From contig NZ_MPHK01000023.1 of the NCBI RefSeq assembly GCF_001957135.1, positions 1 to 64,000 on the forward strand: a DNA stretch of 64,000 nt. Direction: 5' to 3'. Source of the stretch: Shewanella sp. UCD-KL21. Lineage in GTDB: Bacteria; Pseudomonadota; Gammaproteobacteria; Enterobacterales; Shewanellaceae. The position numbers were made by a program, and so were the translations under genes. The notes under the pieces are model-generated. The model saw only the letters and a program-made list of their open reading frames with translations. It ran no database searches and was not told the origin of the DNA. Below are positions 52,725 through 62,490 of the stretch, in pieces (within the stretch, counting starts at the first letter, position 1; every line of letters starts with the position of its first letter).

Positions 52725-54068
52725 ATGCAGCAAAGACAATTTTTTGGAACAGATGGAATTAGGGGCAAGATCGGCGCGGGTAAAATGACCCCCGAGCTTG
52801 CTCTTAAGCTTGGCTGGGCAGCGGGAAGGGTGCTTTCACGCAGTGGCACCAAGAAAGTGATTATCGGTAAAGACACGCGGATTTCGGGTTACCTGTTTGA
52901 ATCCGTACTGGAAGCTGGCTTATCTGCCGCTGGCTTAAATGTATTATTGGTTGGGCCTATGCCGACGCCAGCTATTGCTTATCTAACCCGAACTTTTAGG
53001 GCGGAAGCTGGCATTGTTATTAGTGCCTCCCATAATCCCTATTATGATAATGGTATTAAGTTTTTTTCAGCTGATGGCAGTAAATTAGATGATGCGCTTG
53101 AATTAGAAATAGAGCATGAACTTACCAAAGACTTAGTTTGTGTTGAGTCTCATTTATTGGGTAAAGCGGCAAGAATTGATGATGCAGCAGGGCGCTACAT
53201 TGAATATTGTAAAGGTCATTTTCCTGCAGAGCTGACCTTAGCAGGTCTTAAAATTGTGGTTGATTGCGCTCACGGGGCAACTTACCACATTGCTCCTAGT
53301 GTTTTTAAAGAGCTTGGCGCAGAAGTGATCACCATTGGTGATAAACCTAATGGATTAAATATTAATGATAATGTTGGCGCGACATCCATGGCGGCAATAT
53401 GCGAGCAAGTGCAGCTTGAACAAGCTGATGTCGGCATTGCCTTAGATGGCGATGGTGATAGGATCATGATGGTGGATCATCAAGGTAATGTGATTGATGG
53501 CGATCAAATTCTTTATGTGCTTGCCGCTAATGCGCTTAATAACGGCACCTTAAAGGGCGGGGTTGTTGGCACCTTGATGTCCAACTTAGGCTTGGAGTTG
53601 GCACTTAAGAGATTGAATATCCCATTTATGCGCTCAAAAGTAGGTGACCGTTATGTCATGGCGTTGATGCGTCAACACCACTGGCGTATTGGCGGCGAAA
53701 GCTCTGGGCATATACTCGATTTAGATCACGGCACGACAGGGGACGGTATCGTCGCGGGAATATTAGTGTTAGCGGCAATGCAGCAGCAACAATTATCGTT
53801 AGCTCAGTTGGTAAAACCGCTAAAAATGTTGCCTCAAGTATTAATTAATGTCACTTTTGATAGTGAGACAGATCCGTTATCATCGTCAGCGGTAATCACT
53901 ATCCTGCAGCATGTAGAGCAGCTATTAGGTAAAACAGGTCGAGTTTTACTTAGAAAATCCGGCACTGAGCCCTTAATAAGGGTGATGGTTGAAGGTGAAG
54001 AGATGGCATTGGTCACATCTTTTGCACAACAGATTGCTGATGCAGTGCAACGCGTTAGTAAATCCTAA
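52725..54068 (+). CDS. glmM: Phosphoglucosamine mutase
   Basis: A 447-residue enzyme converting glucosamine-6-phosphate to glucosamine-1-phosphate for peptidoglycan and LPS. The active phosphoserine is S102 in VISASHNPYYDNG, the metal loop is ALDGDGDR, and the sugar loop is GGESSGH; RKSGTEPLIRVMVEG binds phosphate near the C-terminus. The opening MQQRQFFGTDGIRG is typical. The ATG follows TGAGAGGTACAC. Confidence 0.97.
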   Translation: MQQRQFFGTDGIRGKIGAGKMTPELALKLGWAAGRVLSRSGTKKVIIGKDTRISGYLFESVLEAGLSAAGLNVLLVGPMPTPAIAYLTRTFRAEAGIVISASHNPYYDNGIKFFSADGSKLDDALELEIEHELTKDLVCVESHLLGKAARIDDAAGRYIEYCKGHFPAELTLAGLKIVVDCAHGATYHIAPSVFKELGAEVITIGDKPNGLNINDNVGATSMAAICEQVQLEQADVGIALDGDGDRIMMVDHQGNVIDGDQILYVLAANALNNGTLKGGVVGTLMSNLGLELALKRLNIPFMRSKVGDRYVMALMRQHHWRIGGESSGHILDLDHGTTGDGIVAGILVLAAMQQQQLSLAQLVKPLKMLPQVLINVTFDSETDPLSSSAVITILQHVEQLLGKTGRVLLRKSGTEPLIRVMVEGEEMALVTSFAQQIADAVQRVSKS

Positions 54069-54219
54069 ATGTTATATATTAATTGTTTATTTATTAATAC
54101 TTAATCGTACCGAGTAAAAAAACAACACTCTGACACGTTATAGTAATTATTCCTAACTTAGGTATTGTAACTTGTTTGGTGGTTCGTTATTATTCACGCC
54201 GCTTTGAAAGGAGACAGTA

Positions 54220-55002
54220 ATGGCACTCAGACGTCCTATGGTAGCTGGCAACTGGAAAATGAATGGCAGTTCGGCTTTAGCCCAAGAGTTATTCAGCAAG
54301 TTCGCTACAAAGCTCCAAAATGATTCTGCTGAAGTAGTTTTGTGTCCACCTTCAATTTACCTTGAAAGTGTAAGACAACTACTTGAAGCAAATAAGCAAA
54401 CCTTAGATGGCGCGCTTGTAAGAATGGGCGCACAAAACCTTAGTCAGCATGACTTTGGAGCCTACACTGGTGAAGTTTCCGGTAAAATGCTAAAAGATTC
54501 AGGGTGTCGATATGTGATTATCGGCCATTCCGAACGCCGTCGTATGTATGGCGAAACAAGTAATATCGTTGCAGAGAAATTTGCTGCAGCACAGAAACAT
54601 GGTTTAACGCCGATTCTTTGTGTTGGTGAATCTGGTCCAGCTCGTGAAGCAAGGCGTACTTTTGAAGTGATTGCCGAAGAGTTAGACATTGTGATTGAAA
54701 AGAATGGCACCATGGCTTTTGATAATGCCATTATTGCTTATGAGCCTTTATGGGCTGTAGGTACTGGTAAAAGTGCAACTCCAGAGCAGGCACAAGAAGT
54801 CCATGCGTTTATTCGTCAAAGACTTTCTGAAGTGTCACCGTTCATCGGAGAAAATATTCGTATTTTGTACGGTGGTAGTGTTACCCCATCAAATGCAGCC
54901 GATATTTTTGCACAGCCAGATGTTGATGGTGGACTGATTGGCGGTGCTAGCTTAAACTCTAGCGAGTTTTTAAGTTTATGTTCCATAGCGATGAGCGCTT
55001 AA
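54220..55002 (+). CDS. tpiA: Triose-phosphate isomerase
   Basis: A 260-residue TIM barrel of glycolysis. Catalytic residues are Lys13 (AGNWKMNG), His in IIGHSERR and Glu in IAYEPLWAVGTG; the phosphate loop is LYGGSVTPSNA. The ATG follows GAAAGGAGACAG. secG begins 5 bp after the stop, so they are likely cotranscribed. Confidence 0.97.
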   Translation: MALRRPMVAGNWKMNGSSALAQELFSKFATKLQNDSAEVVLCPPSIYLESVRQLLEANKQTLDGALVRMGAQNLSQHDFGAYTGEVSGKMLKDSGCRYVIIGHSERRRMYGETSNIVAEKFAAAQKHGLTPILCVGESGPAREARRTFEVIAEELDIVIEKNGTMAFDNAIIAYEPLWAVGTGKSATPEQAQEVHAFIRQRLSEVSPFIGENIRILYGGSVTPSNAADIFAQPDVDGGLIGGASLNSSEFLSLCSIAMSA

Positions 55003-55006
55003 TATT

Positions 55007-55330
55007 ATGTATGAAGTTTTAATTGTAGTTTACTTGGTTGTTGCGATTGGTCTTGTTGGCCTAATCCTTCTTCAGCAAGGTAAAGGTGCTGATATGGGTT
55101 CTTCTTTTGGTGCTGGTGCATCAGGAACTCTATTTGGCTCAGGCGGTTCAGGTAATTTCCTGACACGTAGCACAGCTGTGCTAGCGATTGGTTTTTTCAC
55201 TTTAAGCCTAGTATTAGGTAACTTAAGTGCTAACCATTCAAAGCAAGATGATGCATGGAATGATTTAGGTTCTGCAGTAGAGCAAGTTGAACAAGCTCCT
55301 ACTCAAACTGAAACAAAGATTCCTGACTAA
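55007..55330 (+). CDS. secG: Protein-export membrane protein SecG
   Basis: A 107-residue SecG, an auxiliary subunit of SecYEG. It has two membrane helices (YEVLIVVYLVVAIGLVGLIL and STAVLAIGFFTLSLVLG), between them the conserved LLQQGKGADMGSSFGAGASG loop, and a polar C-terminus. It follows tpiA closely and is followed by tRNA-Leu, the same order (secG-leuU) as in E. coli. Confidence 0.95.
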   Translation: MYEVLIVVYLVVAIGLVGLILLQQGKGADMGSSFGAGASGTLFGSGGSGNFLTRSTAVLAIGFFTLSLVLGNLSANHSKQDDAWNDLGSAVEQVEQAPTQTETKIPD

Positions 55331-55453
55331 ATAAAAATTGAAGCAACATAGTTTGTTGCTTCCATTAAGTTTTGTCTCTACTAGCTAAGTTAAGTTTCCC
55401 TCTCTCAAACTTAACCTCAAATTAGCTAATAGGAAATAGTAACAGTTACATAT

Positions 55454-55539
55454 GCGGATGTGGCGGAATTGGTAGACGCGCCATCTTGAGGGGGTGGTGA
55501 GCTATGCTCGTGTGGGTTCAAGTCCCACCATCCGCACCA
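55454..55539 (+). tRNA. tRNA-Leu (anticodon GAG)
   Basis: An 86-nt class II tRNA with acceptor arms GCGGATG/CATCCGC, anticodon GAG in CTTGAGG, a long variable arm, TTCAAGTCC in the T-arm and an encoded CCA end. It lies between secG and tRNA-fMet, equivalent to leuU. Confidence 0.96.
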
Positions 55540-55613
55540 AATTTGATTAATCAAAGTTAATTGGATTAATCATTGCAAGAGAAGACGTAAGTTAATATAA
55601 TTGCGCAAGTTGA

Positions 55614-55690
<77 letters not shown>

Positions 55691-55756
55691 GCTTATTGTC
55701 GATTGGTTTTACGAAATAGCGTAAAACATTCTTCAATTAAAAGGTTCTATATTAAG

Positions 55757-55842
55757 ACCTCGTCATTACGGGGTTTTTTGTTATATGGAGCTTGGTAACT
55801 CCGTGATTATACGGACTTTTTTGGGGCTTATGCCCTTTTTTT
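55757..55842 (+). terminator. Three tandem terminator-like hairpins in the rimP-nusA leader
   Basis: ACCTCGT-CATT-ACGGGGT then TTTTT (55757-55779), TCCGT-GATTAT-ACGGA then CTTTTTT (55800-55822), and GGGC-TTAT-GCCC then seven T (55824-55842). Each is a short stem followed by a T-run. E. coli has leader terminators here used for NusA autoregulation. Confidence 0.8.
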
Positions 55843-55860
55843 CGTTTTTGGGGGTCATTT

Positions 55861-56316
55861 TTGGCAACATTAGAAACTAAACTGACAGAAATGCTGACAG
55901 TACCTGTTGAAGCTATTGGTTTTCAACTTTGGGGTATTGAGTTTGTCCATGCTGGGCGTCATTCAATATTACGTGTATTTATTGATGGTGAAAGTGGTGT
56001 CAATATCGAAGATTGTGCCGAAGCCAGCCGTCAAGTTAGTGCTGTTCTAGATGTTGAAGACCCAATCTCGACAGAATACACATTAGAAGTTTCTTCGCCT
56101 GGGGTTGATAGACCGTTATTTACTGCAGCGCAATACGCTGCGTATATCGGCGAAGATGCAAAAGTACAATTGACGATGCCAGTAGCGGGTAGTCGTAATT
56201 TAAAAGGTGTCATCACGGCAATCGAAGGGCAAATGCTAACGATAAACGTAGATGGTGAAGATTTGATAGTGGCTTTAGATAATGTACGCAAAGGCAACAT
56301 TATTGCGAAGTTTTGA
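55861..56316 (+). CDS. rimP: Ribosome maturation factor RimP
   Basis: A 151-residue 30S assembly factor. The conserved parts are LRVFIDGESGVNIEDCAEASRQVSAVLDVEDPI and LEVSSPGVDRPLF. The start is a TTG at 55861 (MATLETKLTEM, aligned with E. coli MSTLEQKLTEM), with GGGGGT six bases upstream; no in-frame ATG precedes residue 11. It is the first protein gene of the rimP-nusA-infB-rbfA-truB run. Confidence 0.95.
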   Translation: MATLETKLTEMLTVPVEAIGFQLWGIEFVHAGRHSILRVFIDGESGVNIEDCAEASRQVSAVLDVEDPISTEYTLEVSSPGVDRPLFTAAQYAAYIGEDAKVQLTMPVAGSRNLKGVITAIEGQMLTINVDGEDLIVALDNVRKGNIIAKF

Positions 56317-56345
56317 TAGTTTCAAGGTGAACGAGGCAAGACATA

Positions 56346-57845
56346 ATGAATAAAGAGATTCTGCTAGTCGCAGAGGCGGTATCAAATGAAAAAGCCGTCC
56401 CGCGTGAAAAAATATTCGAAGCGCTAGAAATTGCTCTAGCCACTGCAACTAAGAAAAAGTATGAAGGCGAAATTGAAGTTCGCGTTGCTATCGACCGTAA
56501 AACTGGCCACTACGACACTTTCCGTCGTTGGATGGTTGTCGATGATCAAGGTGAAGCTTTAGAAAACCCTTACAGCGAAATCACACTTGAAGCTGCGCGA
56601 TATGAAAATCCAGAAATTCAACCTGGTGAGTTCATCGAAGATGAAATCGATTCAGTTGTGTTTGACCGTATTACGACGCAAACCGCGAAGCAAGTTATCG
56701 TACAAAAAGTACGTGAAGCTGAACGCGCTCAAATCGTTGAACAGTTCATTGAACGTGAAGGTGAGATTGTTACTGGTGTCGTTAAGAAAAGCACCCGTGA
56801 AAGCGTTGTTGTTGATCTAGGTAATAATGCTGATGGTGTTATTTACAAAGAAGACATCATTAGCCGTGAATCATTCCGTCCTGGTGACCGTGTACGTGCT
56901 TTACTTTATGCAGTACGCCCAGAAGCTCGCGGTGCGCAGTTATTTTTAACCCGTAGCAAGCCAGAAATGATCATTGAGTTATTCAGAGTAGAAGTACCTG
57001 AAATCTTAGATGAAGTGATTGAAATCATGGGTGCTGCACGTGACCCAGGCGCTCGCGCTAAAATCGCTGTGAAAACCAATGACAAACGTATCGATCCTAT
57101 CGGTGCTTGTGTTGGTATGCGTGGCGCACGTGTTCAAGCTGTTTCAAATGAGTTAAGTGGTGAGCGTGTTGATATCGTTATGTGGGATGACAATCCAGCA
57201 CAATACGTTATTAACGCAATGGCACCTGCTGATGTTGCTTCAATCATTGTTGATGAAGACAACCACTCAATGGACATTGCTGTTGAAGCAGACAGCCTAG
57301 CACAAGCGATTGGTCGTAATGGTCAAAACGTACGTTTAGCAACTCAGTTAACAGGCTGGGAATTAAACGTAATGACTGTTGAAGACCTTAACAAGAAGCA
57401 TCAGGCTGAAAGCGCTAAAATCGTTAACTTATTTGTTGAAACACTTGAAGTTGACGAAGATTTTGCAACAGTACTTGCAGAAGAAGGCTTTACGTCTTTA
57501 GAAGAAATTGTTTACGTACCTGAAACAGAACTATTAGACATTGATGGTTTTGACGAAGACATCGTAACTGCGCTACGCGAACGTGCAAAAGCGGCGATTT
57601 CAACTAGAGCATTAGCGTCAGAAGAAGCACTCGATGGTGCTGAACCGGCTGCAGATTTATTAGCGTTAGATGGTTTAGAAAAGCATTTAGCATATGTTCT
57701 TGCAAGTAAGGGTGTAATTACCTTAGAAGACTTAGCGGAACAAGGCATTGACGATTTAATTGATATTGAAGAATTGACAGAAGAAAAAGCAGGTGAGCTC
57801 ATCATGGCTGCCCGTAATATCTGTTGGTTTGGCGAAGAAGCATAA
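56346..57845 (+). CDS. nusA: Transcription termination/antitermination factor NusA
   Basis: A 499-residue factor binding RNA polymerase. The order is an N-terminal polymerase-binding domain (1-130), S1 (about 135-200, VTGVVKKSTRESVVVDLG), KH1/KH2 (about 230-345, DPIGACVGMRGARVQAV and IGRNGQNVRLA) and two C-terminal acidic repeats (about 360-495). It paces pausing and termination and probably autoregulates through the leader hairpins. It lies 29 bp after rimP; infB follows 25 bp on. Confidence 0.97.
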   Translation: MNKEILLVAEAVSNEKAVPREKIFEALEIALATATKKKYEGEIEVRVAIDRKTGHYDTFRRWMVVDDQGEALENPYSEITLEAARYENPEIQPGEFIEDEIDSVVFDRITTQTAKQVIVQKVREAERAQIVEQFIEREGEIVTGVVKKSTRESVVVDLGNNADGVIYKEDIISRESFRPGDRVRALLYAVRPEARGAQLFLTRSKPEMIIELFRVEVPEILDEVIEIMGAARDPGARAKIAVKTNDKRIDPIGACVGMRGARVQAVSNELSGERVDIVMWDDNPAQYVINAMAPADVASIIVDEDNHSMDIAVEADSLAQAIGRNGQNVRLATQLTGWELNVMTVEDLNKKHQAESAKIVNLFVETLEVDEDFATVLAEEGFTSLEEIVYVPETELLDIDGFDEDIVTALRERAKAAISTRALASEEALDGAEPAADLLALDGLEKHLAYVLASKGVITLEDLAEQGIDDLIDIEELTEEKAGELIMAARNICWFGEEA

Positions 57846-57870
57846 GTCGATCAACAGGGGGATTTAATTG

Positions 57871-60501
57871 ATGGCAGATACAAGTATAGATAAATTGGCC
57901 GCGGAAGTGGGCAAAAATGTAGACAGACTGATTGAACAGTTTGCCGACGCAGGGATCAAGAAAACTAAAGCTGATTCAGTTTCAGAAACTGAAAAGCAAA
58001 CATTGCTTGATCACTTGAAAAAGCAACACGGTGGCGATCAAGCGCCGCAAAAAATGACATTACAACGCAAAACGGTTTCAACACTCAGTGTTAATGCCGG
58101 TGGCGGGCAATCTAAAGACGTTAAAGTTGAAGTACGTAAAAAACGTACTTTTGTTAAACGTGACGATAGCGATGCAGCGAAAGAAGCTGATCTAGCAGCG
58201 CAAAAGCAGCAAGAAGCAGAAGCTGCGGCGAAAGCTGCTGCAGAAGCTAAGGCTAAAGCGGACGCAGAAGCGAAAGCGAAAAAAGATGCAGAAGCTAAAG
58301 CGAAGAAAGAAGCTGAAGCGGCTAAAGCCAAAGCAGCTAAAGCTGAAGATCCTGAGTCAGCTGCTGCGCAAGTAGAAGCTGATCGCCTTAAAGCGGTTCA
58401 AGAAGCGACATTAAAGAAAAAGCAAGAAGAAGAAGCGGCATTAGCTGCTGAAACTGCTCGCAAGTTAGCTGAAGAAAACTCAAAGCGTTGGGCTGAAGAA
58501 GAGCGTCAACGTATTGAAGCTGAAAAGAATGGTGATCACCATGTGACTACCTCTAAAGCGGCGCGTGCTGCTGAAGATACTTCAGATGCTAACGATGAAA
58601 AACGTGGCCGTCGTGCCCGTAACAAGAATGCTAACAAGAAACGTGGTGGCAAAGGCGGTCGTGATAACCGTAGCAATGCTGCACGTAACAAGAGCACAGC
58701 TCCTGAATCTATGGCACATGGTTTCAACAAACCTGTTGCTGTGGTTAAAGGCGAAGTACGTATCGGTGAAACAGTATCTGTTGCTGAACTTGCTCAACGT
58801 ATGTCTCTTAAAGCCACTGAAATCATCAAACAGATGATGAAAATGGGCTCTATGGTTACCATTAACCAAATCTTAGACCAAGAAACAGCACAAATGGTTG
58901 CTGAAGAAATGGGTCATAAGGTTATTCTTCTTCGTGAAAACGAATTAGAGCATCAAGTACTTGGTGATCGTGATGAAGAAAATGTGGTACTAGAGACTCG
59001 TGCTCCAGTCGTTACCATCATGGGTCATGTTGACCACGGTAAAACCTCATTACTTGATTACATTCGTCGCGCAAAAGTTGCTGACGGTGAAGCCGGTGGT
59101 ATTACCCAGCATATTGGTGCATACCATGTAGAAACTGAAAATGGCATGATCACTTTCTTAGATACTCCTGGTCACGCGGCGTTTACGTCAATGCGTGCTC
59201 GTGGTGCTAAAGCAACTGATATTGTTATTTTGGTTGTGGCTGCAGACGATGGTGCTATGCCGCAAACTATCGAAGCGATTCAACATGCTAAAGCAGGTAA
59301 CGTGCCTTTAATCGTTGCTGTGAACAAAATGGATAAGCCAGAAGCTGACCCAGAGCGTGTTAAGAGTGAATTAGCTCAACACGGTGTTATGTCTGAAGAT
59401 TGGGGCGGCGAACATATGTTCGTAAACGTTTCAGCTAAAGCGGGTACCGGTATTGACGAATTACTTGAAGGCATCTTACTTCAGTCTGAAGTATTAGAGC
59501 TTAAAGCTGACCGTTCAGGTATGGCTGCTGGTGTTGTTATTGAATCTAAATTGGATAAAGGTCGTGGCCCAGTTGCTACTGTACTTGTTCAAGAAGGTAC
59601 TTTACGCCAAGGCGATATCGTTCTATGTGGTCTTGAGTACGGTAAAATCCGTGCAATGAAAGACGAGAACGGCAAAGCAATTACTGAAGCGGGTCCATCA
59701 ATCCCTGTAGAGATCTTAGGCCTTTCAGGTGTACCTTCTGCTGGTGATGAAGCAACAGTTGTACGTGATGAGCGTAAAGCTCGTGAAGTTGCACTTTATC
59801 GTCAAGGTAAATTCCGTGATGTTAAACTAGCACGTCAGCAAAAATCTAAACTTGAAAACATGTTCGCGAACATGACTGAAGGCGAAGTACAAGAACTTAA
59901 TATCGTTCTTAAAGCAGACGTTCAAGGCTCACTTGAAGCAATTTGTGAATCATTAGCTAAACTGTCTACAGACGAAGTGAAAGTTAACATCATTGCTCGT
60001 GGCGTTGGTGCATTAACTGAAACTGATGCTACGTTAGCAGCAGCTTCAAATGCCATCATGGTTGGTTTCAACGTGCGTGCTGATGCACAAGCGCGTAAGA
60101 CTATCGATTCTGAAAGTGTTGATTTACGCTACTACAGCGTTATCTACGACTTGATTGATGAAGTTAAAGCGGCGATGACGGGCATGCTTGCTCCTGAATT
60201 CAAGCAGCAAATCATTGGTCTTGCAGAAGTTCGTGATGTATTTAAGTCGCCTAAGATTGGTGCAATTGCCGGTTGTATGGTTACCGAAGGTACCATCAAG
60301 CGTAGCGCTCCTATCCGTGTACTACGTGACAACGTGGTTATTTACGAAGGTGAGCTAGAATCATTACGTCGCTTTAAAGATGACGTTGCTGATGTTCGTA
60401 ACGGCATGGAATGTGGTATCGGTGTGAAGAACTACAATGACGTCCGAGTGGGCGATCAGATTGAAGTCTTCGAGACGGTCGAAGTGGCCCGAACGCTGTA
60501 A
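57871..60501 (+). CDS. infB: Translation initiation factor IF-2
   Basis: An 876-residue GTPase that brings initiator tRNA to the 30S subunit. IF2-N (1-50, MADTSIDKLAAEVGKNVDRL) precedes a long Ala/Lys/Glu-rich helical stretch (about 100-220) and a basic linker. The G domain has GHVDHGKTS, DTPGHAAF and NKMD; domains II, III and C2, the last binding fMet-tRNA, follow. The ATG at 57871 is chosen over the adjoining TTG at 57868. Internal GTG starts that would give a shorter form, as in enterics, are possible but not proven. Confidence 0.97.
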   Translation: MADTSIDKLAAEVGKNVDRLIEQFADAGIKKTKADSVSETEKQTLLDHLKKQHGGDQAPQKMTLQRKTVSTLSVNAGGGQSKDVKVEVRKKRTFVKRDDSDAAKEADLAAQKQQEAEAAAKAAAEAKAKADAEAKAKKDAEAKAKKEAEAAKAKAAKAEDPESAAAQVEADRLKAVQEATLKKKQEEEAALAAETARKLAEENSKRWAEEERQRIEAEKNGDHHVTTSKAARAAEDTSDANDEKRGRRARNKNANKKRGGKGGRDNRSNAARNKSTAPESMAHGFNKPVAVVKGEVRIGETVSVAELAQRMSLKATEIIKQMMKMGSMVTINQILDQETAQMVAEEMGHKVILLRENELEHQVLGDRDEENVVLETRAPVVTIMGHVDHGKTSLLDYIRRAKVADGEAGGITQHIGAYHVETENGMITFLDTPGHAAFTSMRARGAKATDIVILVVAADDGAMPQTIEAIQHAKAGNVPLIVAVNKMDKPEADPERVKSELAQHGVMSEDWGGEHMFVNVSAKAGTGIDELLEGILLQSEVLELKADRSGMAAGVVIESKLDKGRGPVATVLVQEGTLRQGDIVLCGLEYGKIRAMKDENGKAITEAGPSIPVEILGLSGVPSAGDEATVVRDERKAREVALYRQGKFRDVKLARQQKSKLENMFANMTEGEVQELNIVLKADVQGSLEAICESLAKLSTDEVKVNIIARGVGALTETDATLAAASNAIMVGFNVRADAQARKTIDSESVDLRYYSVIYDLIDEVKAAMTGMLAPEFKQQIIGLAEVRDVFKSPKIGAIAGCMVTEGTIKRSAPIRVLRDNVVIYEGELESLRRFKDDVADVRNGMECGIGVKNYNDVRVGDQIEVFETVEVARTL

Positions 60502-60503
60502 CA

Positions 60504-60533
60504 CAGAAAGGGCGGCGTAAGCCGCCTTTTTTA
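60504..60533 (+). terminator. Terminator-like hairpin between infB and rbfA
   Basis: GGCGGC-GTAA-GCCGCC followed by six T. It sits within the conserved operon, so it may reduce rather than end transcription into rbfA. Confidence 0.85.
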
Positions 60534-60560
60534 TTTATATAAGGCTATGGTAACAATATT

Positions 60561-60986
60561 ATGGCAAAAGAATTTAGTCGTACTCGTCGAATCGCGCAGC
60601 AGCTGCAACAAGAGCTTGCTATGGTGTTACAGCGCGATATGAAAGACCCTCGCATCGGTTTTGTTACAGTAAACGATGTTGATGTGTCACGAGATTTAAG
60701 CTACGCAAAAGTATTTGTGACCTTCTTTGAAGAAGATCGTGAATTAGTCGATCAAAAAGTCGAAGCACTTGCCGCAGCAGCTCCTTACATCAGAACACTT
60801 ATTGCTGGCCGTATGAAGCTACGTGTTATGCCTGAACTACGTTTTGTCTATGACAGTTCATTAGTTGAAGGTATGCGTATGTCTAACTTAGTAAGCCAAG
60901 TGATTACGAGTGACAAAGCAAAGCAAGAAAAGTTTGGTTCTGAAGAATCAACTGACGCTGATGATAATACAGAAGGAAAAGACTAA
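60561..60986 (+). CDS. rbfA: Ribosome-binding factor A
   Basis: A 141-residue KH-fold cold-shock factor for 16S 5' end maturation: MAKEFSRTRRIAQQLQQELA, then DPRIGFVTVNDVDVSRDLSY and LRVMPELRFVYDSSLVEGMR. The acidic C-terminal tail is typical of the group. Its TAA shares a base with the ATG of truB. Confidence 0.96.
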   Translation: MAKEFSRTRRIAQQLQQELAMVLQRDMKDPRIGFVTVNDVDVSRDLSYAKVFVTFFEEDRELVDQKVEALAAAAPYIRTLIAGRMKLRVMPELRFVYDSSLVEGMRMSNLVSQVITSDKAKQEKFGSEESTDADDNTEGKD

Positions 60987-61930
60987 TGGCTCGTCGTCGC
61001 AAAGGGCGTTTTATTGATGGCATCGTGCTATTAGATAAAGGAACTGGCATCAGTTCTAACCATGCTTTGCAACGTGTCAAACGTCTCTACCAAGCTAACA
61101 AAGCCGGCCATACTGGCGCTTTGGATCCATTGGCAACCGGAATGCTACCTATTTGTTTAGGCGAAGCGACGAAGTTTTCTCAACATTTACTTGATGCCGA
61201 TAAGCGTTATTTAGTAACGGCCAAGTTAGGTGAAAGAACTGATACCAGTGATTCTGACGGTGAAGTTGTGCAGATAAGACCTGTCAATTTTACCCAAGAA
61301 AAGCTTGAAGCGTCACTTGAACATTTTCGTGGTAAAACCATGCAAGTCCCTTCTATGTATTCAGCATTAAAGTATCAAGGTCAGCCTTTATACAAATATG
61401 CACGTGAAGGCATTGAAGTCCCCCGTGAAGCCCGACCAATTAATGTGTTTGAGTTGCTATACGTCGGCTTAGAAGGCGATGAGTTAACCTTAGACATTCA
61501 TTGTTCTAAAGGTACTTATATTCGCACCATCGTTGATGACTTAGGGGAAATGCTAGGCTGTGGCGCTCATGTCATTATGCTTAGACGTACTCAAGTTGCT
61601 GACTATCCATATGAAAAAATGGTGACCTTAGAGCAATTGATGGCGATGGTAGATAAGGCTGAAAAGTCTGAAACACCTTCAAGCGATGTATTAGACCCAT
61701 TACTATTACCAATGGATACCGCGGTCGCGAACTTTGCTGAAGTAAATTTACCTGAGACTAGTGCTCAGTACATTTTACAAGGCCAACCTGTTCAGGCTGA
61801 AGGTGTGCTAGATGATCAACTGTTACGGATCACGTTAGGTGAGTCACGAAAGTTTATTGGCATTGGCTTTAAAAATGATGATGGCTTACTCGCACCTAAA
61901 AGATTAGTGGTTGACCACAGTCAAGAGTAG
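60986..61930 (+). CDS. truB: tRNA pseudouridine-55 synthase
   Basis: A 314-residue pseudouridine synthase modifying U55 in the T-loop. The catalytic Asp is D47 in AGHTGALDPLATGMLP; LDKGTGISSNHAL opens the enzyme, and CSKGTYIRTIVDDLG is the second family motif. The C-terminal part is a PUA-like domain. It overlaps rbfA by one base (TAATG). Confidence 0.96.
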   Translation: MARRRKGRFIDGIVLLDKGTGISSNHALQRVKRLYQANKAGHTGALDPLATGMLPICLGEATKFSQHLLDADKRYLVTAKLGERTDTSDSDGEVVQIRPVNFTQEKLEASLEHFRGKTMQVPSMYSALKYQGQPLYKYAREGIEVPREARPINVFELLYVGLEGDELTLDIHCSKGTYIRTIVDDLGEMLGCGAHVIMLRRTQVADYPYEKMVTLEQLMAMVDKAEKSETPSSDVLDPLLLPMDTAVANFAEVNLPETSAQYILQGQPVQAEGVLDDQLLRITLGESRKFIGIGFKNDDGLLAPKRLVVDHSQE

Positions 61931-62015
61931 TCGCTCTAACTTGTTAGTTTAATCTATATCAATCTGTATATTTTACTGTGGCAAGATTGCCGCAGTGGGA
62001 TATGCAGATTTTTTA

Positions 62016-62044
62016 TTGCGGTAAGCTGCGTTTGCGGTTAAAAT
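62016..62044 (+). promoter_or_regulatory. rpsO: Sigma-70 promoter of rpsO
   Basis: TTGCGG (62016-62021), a 17-bp spacer and TAAAAT (62039-62044), followed by a GC-rich discriminator (CGCGCCC) typical of stringently controlled ribosomal genes. Confidence 0.7.
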
Positions 62045-62107
62045 ATCGCGCCCTCAGGCTGAGTTAGTGATCGGCTTGAGATAATTTAATTTTTTCTGGA
62101 GATATTT

Positions 62108-62377
62108 ATGTCACTAAGTAATGAACAAAAAGCTAAAATCGTAGCTGAATTTGCACGTTGTGAAAACGACACTGGTTCAACTGAAGTACAAGTAGCTTTA
62201 TTGACTGCACAGATTAACCATCTACAAGGTCATTTCAAAGAGCACATCCATGATCACCATTCACGTCGTGGTCTACTACGTATGGTTAGCGCACGTCGTA
62301 AGCTTACTGCTTACCTTAAGCGTACTGACGTAGCTCGTTATACTGCTCTAATCCAGAAGTTAGGTTTACGTCGTTAA
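62108..62377 (+). CDS. rpsO: 30S ribosomal protein S15
   Basis: An 89-residue primary 16S-binding protein: MSLSNEQKAKIVAEFARCEN, TGSTEVQVALLTAQINHLQGH, FKEHIHDHHSRRGLLRMVSA and the end RYTALIQKLGLRR. The ATG follows CTGGAGATATTT. A strong terminator follows. The gene usually next to it (pnp) is not in the window; a c-di-GMP enzyme on the other strand comes first. Confidence 0.98.
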   Translation: MSLSNEQKAKIVAEFARCENDTGSTEVQVALLTAQINHLQGHFKEHIHDHHSRRGLLRMVSARRKLTAYLKRTDVARYTALIQKLGLRR

Positions 62378-62423
62378 TCACGACGTTTAATTTGCTTATT
62401 GCTTGCGGTAAGTAAATCAAACC

Positions 62424-62453
62424 GTAAAAAAGGAGGCTATGCCTCCTTTTTTA
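62424..62453. terminator. rpsO: Bidirectional terminator after rpsO
   Basis: AAAAAAGGAGGC-TAT-GCCTCCTTTTTT, between two convergent genes. Confidence 0.95.
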
Positions 62454-62490
62454 TTGGCTAAAATAAATCTAGCCTAATTAGTATTCTCAT

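Noticed and set aside
58038..58331. Ala/Phe/Ser-rich minus-strand open frame
   Set aside because: Antisense shadow of the Ala/Lys-rich segment of IF-2.
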